The notes below the pieces were generated by a model. It was not told the DNA's origin. It saw only the letters and a list, made by a program, of their open reading frames with translations, and made no database searches. The position numbers were made by a program, and so were the translations under genes. A DNA stretch of 64,000 nt, from assembly GCA_025642075.2 (NCBI GenBank), contig JAODUO010000484.1, positions 68,501 through 132,500 on the forward strand, read 5' to 3'. Positions 58,850 through 64,000 of this stretch are shown one piece after another (positions within the stretch are counted from its first letter, which is position 1; each line of letters starts with the position of its first letter). The stretch comes from Ridgeia piscesae (Eukaryota > Annelida > Polychaeta > Sabellida > Siboglinidae).

Positions 58850-60300
58850 TGGCGTCACCTTCGCATGGCAATGACGACCTCACCTCGCACATGGCCAACC
58901 GTCTCACATGGCCTTCACCTTTTGCATGGCCATCACTTCTTGCATTGCGTCTCGTCTCGCGTGGCCTCACTTCTTGCATTGTGACTCGTCTCGTGCGGCC
59001 TCACTTCTTGCAGTGCGCCTCGTCTAGTGTGGCCTCACTTCTTGCAGTGCGTCTCATCATGCACGGCCTCACTTCTTGCATTGTGACTCGTCTAGCGTGG
59101 CCTCACTTCTTGCAGTGCGTCTCATCACGCACGGCCTCACTTCTTGCATTGTGACTCGTCTAGCGTGGCCTCACTTCTTGCAGTGCGTCTCATCACGCAC
59201 GGCCTCACTTCTTGCATTGTGACTCGTCTAGCGTGGCCTCACTTCTTGCAGTGCGTCTCATCACGCACGGCCTCACTTCTTGCATTGTGACTCGTCTAGC
59301 GTGGCCTCACTTCTTGCAGTGCGTCTCATCACGCACGGCCTCACTTCTTGCATTGTGACTCGTCTAGTGTGGCCTCACTTATTGCAGTGCGTCTCATCAC
59401 GCACGGCCTCACTTCTTGCATTGTGACTCGTCTAGCGTGGCCTCACTTCTTGCAGTGCGTCTCGTCACGCGCGGCCTCACTTCTTGCAGTGCGTCTCGTC
59501 ATGCGCGGCCTCACTTCTTGCAGTGCGTCTCGTCACGCGCGGCCTCACTTCTTGCATTGTGACTCGTCTAGCGTGGCCTCACTTCTTGCAGTGCTCGTGT
59601 GGCCTCACTCTGCATGGCCTCACCCGCCTCACTTCTTGCATTGTGACTCGTCTAGTGTGGCCTCACTTATTGCAGTGCGTCTCATCACGCACGGCCTCAC
59701 TTCTTGCATTGTGACTCGTCTAGCGTGGCCTCACTTCTTGCAGTGCCTCTCATCACGCACGGCCTCACTTCTTGCATTGTGACTCGTCAGGTGGCCTCAC
59801 TTCTTGCAGTGCGTCTCTCACGCCGGCCTCACTTCTTGCAGTGCTCCGTCACGCGTGGCCTCACTTCTTGCAGTGCGTCTCTCACGCACGGCCTCACTTC
59901 TTGCATTGTGCTCGTCAGCGTGGCCTCACTTCTTGCAGTGCGTCTCATCACGCACGGCCTCACTTCTTGCATTGTGACTCGTCTAGCGTGGCCTCACTTC
60001 TTGCAGTGGCTCGTCACGCGCGGCCTCACTTCTTGCAGTGCGTCTCGTCACGCGCGGCCTCACTTCTTGCAGTGCGTCTCGTCACGCGCGGCCTCACTTC
60101 TTGCAGTGCGTCTCGTCACGCGCGGCCTCACTTCTTGCAGTGCGTCTCGTCACGCGCGGCCTCACTTCTTGCAGTGCGTCTCGTCACTTCTTGCAGTGCG
60201 TCTCGTCACGCGCGCTCACTTCTTGCAGTGCGTCTCATCACGCGCGGCCTCACTACTTGCACTGTGACTCGTCTCGCACGGCATCGCTCCTCGCAACATT
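58850..60300. repeat. 34/68-bp minisatellite inside the LTR-like element
   Basis: About 42 copies of a 34-bp unit (GCGGCCTCACTTCTTGCAGT and GCGTCTCGTCACGC). In the left and middle part two variants alternate, one with GTGACTCGTCTAGCGTGG and one with GCGTCTCATCACGCACGG, giving a 68-bp higher-order unit. Between about 60,010 and 60,230 a single variant predominates. The long open frames are repeat artefacts. Confidence 0.95.
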
Positions 60301-60508
60301 TTGACATTACTTTTGCCATTACATCCACTGTTGCAGGCTGGGCTGGGGGTGAGCTGCAGTTCAGCTGGCTGGACTGTACGTGTTAGATGAATACTTTGAC
60401 TAGATTGAATATTACCGTTGGTTTCAGGAACCCTTTACTTCCACCCTAGTGCGTTTGTAAATTCACCAAATTTGGAAGATAGATAAAAACCGCGGATTCT
60501 CCAACATT

Positions 60509-61092
60509 TGTCGTACCACTCCTTAGAGATTATTCTTGGACAACGGCAGAGTAAATTAAGGGGATTAACTTTGTACTGTAGTAAGTAAATATAAAAAACG
60601 CTTATGTAAAACTCGACAGATGCATTCTTTATTTTCTACTTCAAAATAAATGTAGTAAATTAACAGCCAATGAATAATAAAACTAAAGATACAAATCAAG
60701 CTTCACGTGGCTCCACTAAACTCTCCACCTGAACCTACTAGATTCAGTTTACAAACCCAGATGACAATGCCAGTCCAACCCAGACATACGACACAGAGGC
60801 AGCTCAGCCTCACCTCCCAGCCAACAGCACCCTGTGAGCGCCTGACAACTCTCTCGGTCTCTCCTCGGTCTCCTCGTGTGTTCCCTGAGCCTGGCATTTA
60901 TACCCCTCCCTAACGTGGGAAACCTTTCTTTCATTAACTATTACACATACTCTCTGGTGAGCATCACTCAACACTAAGACAGTCCTACCACCGGCAGGAA
61001 ACCACTGTGGTTTGGAGACAGAAAACCTTTGTGGTCACTCAACTTTAAGATAGCCCTGTTACTGGGGGAAAACCCTTGTGGCAGCCTTACCA
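60509..61092 (-). mobile_element. LTR-like repeat, 5' copy
   Basis: 584-bp direct repeat of 57,086-57,699 with several small deletions. On the minus strand it is followed, five bases after ...CGACA, by TTGGAGAATCCGCGG. This contains TGGAGAATCC and could be a primer-binding site. I see no convincing target duplication at the outer ends (only a CTAT match). Confidence 0.6.
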
Positions 61093-61690
61093 TAATAGGC
61101 AGAAGGATAAAATTCAACGTCATAACTTCTGGCTCAAAGCTGAAAAGCATGAACGGAGATAACATCTAACCTTCATTGTACCTCCTTCAAGTGCTAAACA
61201 TGCACAACAGTACTATATACATACATCGTATAATGCCGAAAATGTGAATGCATACATCCAATATGACAGGGATGATGCACCAATGGGTGACTCAGTGTGT
61301 AATTTACTCCCGGCCAAAAGCTGAAGAGCTAGGCACACACCAGGGCCCTCTAACTTGGCCCTCCATGACCTAAAATGTTGTATCCATGTTGTAAATACCT
61401 AGGACAATGTAATTATGCATAAATAAATATATAACTATGCATATACGTGCATGCATAATGTCTATATCACTGCTAAATGTGATAAAAATGACCAAACAAA
61501 TAACCAGTTGGTGGAGTGGGTGTTCAAGCTTAGGGTAAGATAGATATATAGCTCAGACGTAATCCACCAATGCTAACTTAGTTCAACATTACACATAAAT
61601 GATACAGATAAACCCTGTAAAGATGCCTGTATAGGGATCAACCTCCAATACAAGGGTTGTGGGATTGCAATTCAAAGTCACCACATATAC
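61093..61690. other. No gene recognised
   Basis: AT-rich sequence with short ATGCATA-type motifs around 61,415-61,460. Confidence 0.5.
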
Positions 61691-62206
61691 CTAAATTGTT
61701 CCGAAAGAAGTAATCGGGATATAATTGTTGAATGCATAAGATTTCCAGCGGCCCAACTTTCGGATTTGGGAGTCAGCGTATCCCTGGGCTGCAGCATATG
61801 TTGCAGCCCCAATATGGAAACTGTCAGATTTTCTAATTTTATTATGGAAAGATGACCATGCTAATGAAAAAATAGCCAAGAATTTAGCTGATATGGGGTG
61901 ATAGGTGACATGGCAGGATGACAGATTAGTGGGTCTGGAGCTTGGCCCCTCTGAGGAGGTTTTGTTGGCAGGGAAGCATGCGATTTTTCCGTGACAGTTT
62001 TTACCACAGATACTACAAGCATGTCTGAAACTGCATCGTTCATTGGTACATCTGCCAGATCTGTTCCAGCTAAAGCACAGGCGTGGTCCTGCTGGTCCTG
62101 TAAGCTGCGATCCGGGGTGGATATCTCGAAACATCGTAAGTGCGTACGATCTCGCAAATGCGTCATATCTAATAGTTACGAGAAAAATCGGAAATCTCGA
62201 AAACAT
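61691..62206 (-). pseudogene. DIRS-like element remnant: gag zinc fingers joined to a recombinase tail
   Basis: A 171-codon open frame. Residues 44-62 form C-X8-C-X4-C-X3-H (CFSWNRSGRCTNERCSFRH), close to a CCCH finger. Residues 64-77 form C-X2-C-X4-H-X4-C (CSICGKNCHGKIAC), a retroviral-type zinc knuckle. The end (SFHIGAATYAAAQGYADSQI, RKLGRWKSYAFNNYI) matches the C-terminal part of tyrosine recombinases in this element class. There the usual block is HSFRIGAATxAA and LGRW...Y. Here the catalytic His and Arg are replaced (DSFH), while Trp and Tyr remain. The reverse transcriptase, RNase H and most of the recombinase are absent, so this is an internally deleted, inactive copy whose remaining frame happens to be open. 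Confidence 0.75.
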
Positions 62207-62470
62207 ACGATGTAGACATTTCTTGTAACTCTGATGGAATGTTACGATCTCGTAAGTTCGATCGTAAGTCGTGAATTTTCGCGTAAATGGCGACTTTTTG
62301 TAAGTTGGTTAACTCGAAAGATCGTAAATAGATACGTTGCTTGTAACTCAATTCACGATAGTAAATGTATATATCGAAACATCTCCTTTTAGTACCTCGA
62401 TCGCAAACTGTCGAAAATCTATGATGCCAAACAAGCTCTCGTAAGTCGAGCTAAGTATCGCAAGTGGCCT
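62080..62470. repeat. TCGTAAGT/CTCGAAA motif cluster
   Basis: The phrases ATCGTAAGTGCG, CTCGTAAGTTCGATCGTAAG, GATCGTAAAT, CTCGTAAGTCG and TATCGCAAGTGG, together with ATCTCGAAA and ACTCGAAAG, recur irregularly. This suggests the subterminal part of a DNA transposon overlapping the end of the DIRS-like remnant. Confidence 0.5.
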
Positions 62471-63365
62471 GTGCAATATGGCTGCTGTGATGTGATATTT
62501 TGCAAGACCGCGTCGACATAGGATTCCAGATACTCTTTGCAGGTATAAATAATGGCAAAGCCAATAATGATTATTACAACTTTAATACTACATTTATTTT
62601 AAAATGCTAAGTTGATGAATCCCAACTAGTAGGCTATTAATGGAACACAATAATTATTAGAACGTATATTATATTTTCTTAATTAAAATACAATCATAGC
62701 CGCTTGAAGAAATATTAAACATAAGATTAGTTAGACTTTACAAAATTAAGCCATACAGGCTATGCATATCTAGCAGTCAGACATATTAAACGTTTATTCA
62801 TTCAAGACGTTTATTCATTCATTCATGATACAACGACATTTTTAAGTACGCCCACCTAAATTGATTAAGGTTAACATTAGAAAAACTGACGATGATAGTT
62901 CTAGGTTTATGCATATTGGTATGCAATGTCGTTAAAATGTATCGCATTATAATTACACAACTCGTTCTAATACATGCATCTATAGTCAAACAACACCACT
63001 GATATTGAGCGTAAACTAAAATTGTTTTTAGCATTAGCAGACTGTCGATGGATACATGTGTTTTTCCAACGCCGTAAACAAACACAATAGAGAACTAAAA
63101 AATTGGCCTGAATGCGTGTCAGTGGCGGAACCGGAAAATGGGATGGTGGGGAACGGAGGACCAATAATTGGCTGCTTCATTCATAGAGTCACAAAGTACA
63201 GAGGGTGTAAGGGTGCCTGTGTAAGACTTTACTTCCCAGTCCTACCTTTTCGAAAAGAAATGTGTCATCATTCAAATACGGTTCAGTTAGGAATTATCCA
63301 CTTCTGTCGCTGACTGTAGCCCAAGAGGGCAACGAAAATATCATTATTCTCAATGTGCGCGATGG

Positions 63366-63411
<46 letters not shown>

Positions 63412-64000
63412 TCTAAATAATAGTTGCCCGGACACTATAATAGGGTCAAATTGCATTTTGTTGTTGTTTTCTTGCACCTCTATCGTCAATAGTCTGTCAT
63501 TCCTTCTATATGTTGCTCTTTTTCTCCATTCTTCTCCCACTCTTTCAAAGTCTACTCAAACAACTGAGCATAATCCATTTGCTGACAAATTGTGAAACCG
63601 TGCATATGCATGAAACCGTGAGTATGCATCGTTTCCTCAGTGCATGCGTACGTTGTTTCGCGCATCTAAGTATTTATCATACAGGTGTCACATACCTGTC
63701 AGTCAATGTGAACCCATGAGTATGCCTTCTCTTTCTGGCGAGTAAAGATATTCGAGTAAATTAGCATATTAATATTTACAGCGGAGAGGTTAGAGTTGTG
63801 AACACACATATCACTTAATATTAATATGTTACGGTTGATAAGTGTTCCAATTTAGTTACTCTATTATGCGTATAAATAGCAAACAAAATAATTAATATGA
63901 AACCGCGGATATGCATTTTTAAAACCCCTACAAATGTATAAGTGTTTACTCTATGTTAATAATTATTACGTCACTGCATCCATCTAACACTTCTAGTTGT
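62471..64000. other. No gene recognised; TA microsatellite and short motif repeats
   Basis: A TA run lies at 63,369-63,408. Near 63,592-63,630 and 63,899 the phrase GAAACCGTGNNTATGCAT recurs three times. Confidence 0.55.

Noticed and set aside
58828..60386. Open frames of 100-204 codons
   Set aside because: Artefacts of the 34-bp minisatellite. They repeat the same few residues and appear in different frames.

Overview
The window is nuclear DNA from an animal, most likely a repeat-rich marine invertebrate. It holds one intact spliced gene with GT-AG introns in animal-like positions. It also carries RTE-like, CR1/L2-like and DIRS-like retroelements and hAT-, piggyBac- and Mutator-like DNA elements, and it has no bacterial gene organisation. 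I cannot name the species. I recognised no tRNA or rRNA genes.

Region 1 (1-16,735) is satellite DNA. An old, diverged 18-bp repeat (1-4,966 and 7,279-about 7,530) passes into 67-bp units (clearest at 8,480-8,820) and then a homogenised 49-bp array (about 8,880-16,730). A 2.3-kb element with terminal inverted repeats of about 300 bp (4,967-7,278) sits inside the 18-bp array.

Region 2 (16,733-27,900) is a transposon graveyard. It has a TIR-bounded segment with a 40-bp minisatellite and an isolated exon-like fragment of ETFDH. A DNA transposon (20,522-23,445) with an 8-bp target-site duplication contains a broken RTE-like LINE on the minus strand. At least three further LINE 3' ends follow on the plus strand.

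Region 3 (28,146-50,549, minus strand) is a complete RAD6-type ubiquitin-conjugating enzyme gene (UBE2A/UBE2B family). Exons lie at 50,506-50,549, 50,287-50,367, 38,847-38,962 and 32,856-32,944, followed by two alternative terminal exons at 28,776-28,916 and 28,146-28,274. Both terminal exons are intact, in the same phase and clearly under purifying selection. One gives the usual 152-residue protein. The other gives a 156-residue form with an acidic tail. I consider this the main biological discovery in the window. The introns are full of mobile elements, including two hAT-like copies in opposite orientation on either side of exon 3.

Region 4 (50,550-64,000) starts with the likely RAD6 promoter (CRE, E2F-like and E-box sites) and an array of a 16-bp motif. 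After these come long TG tracts, a GTTGAA-rich inverted-repeat element, a 100-bp palindromic satellite and an LTR-like element whose interior is largely a 34/68-bp minisatellite. The region also holds a DIRS-like remnant with gag zinc fingers fused to a tyrosine-recombinase tail. Apart from the RAD6 gene I see no intact cellular gene.
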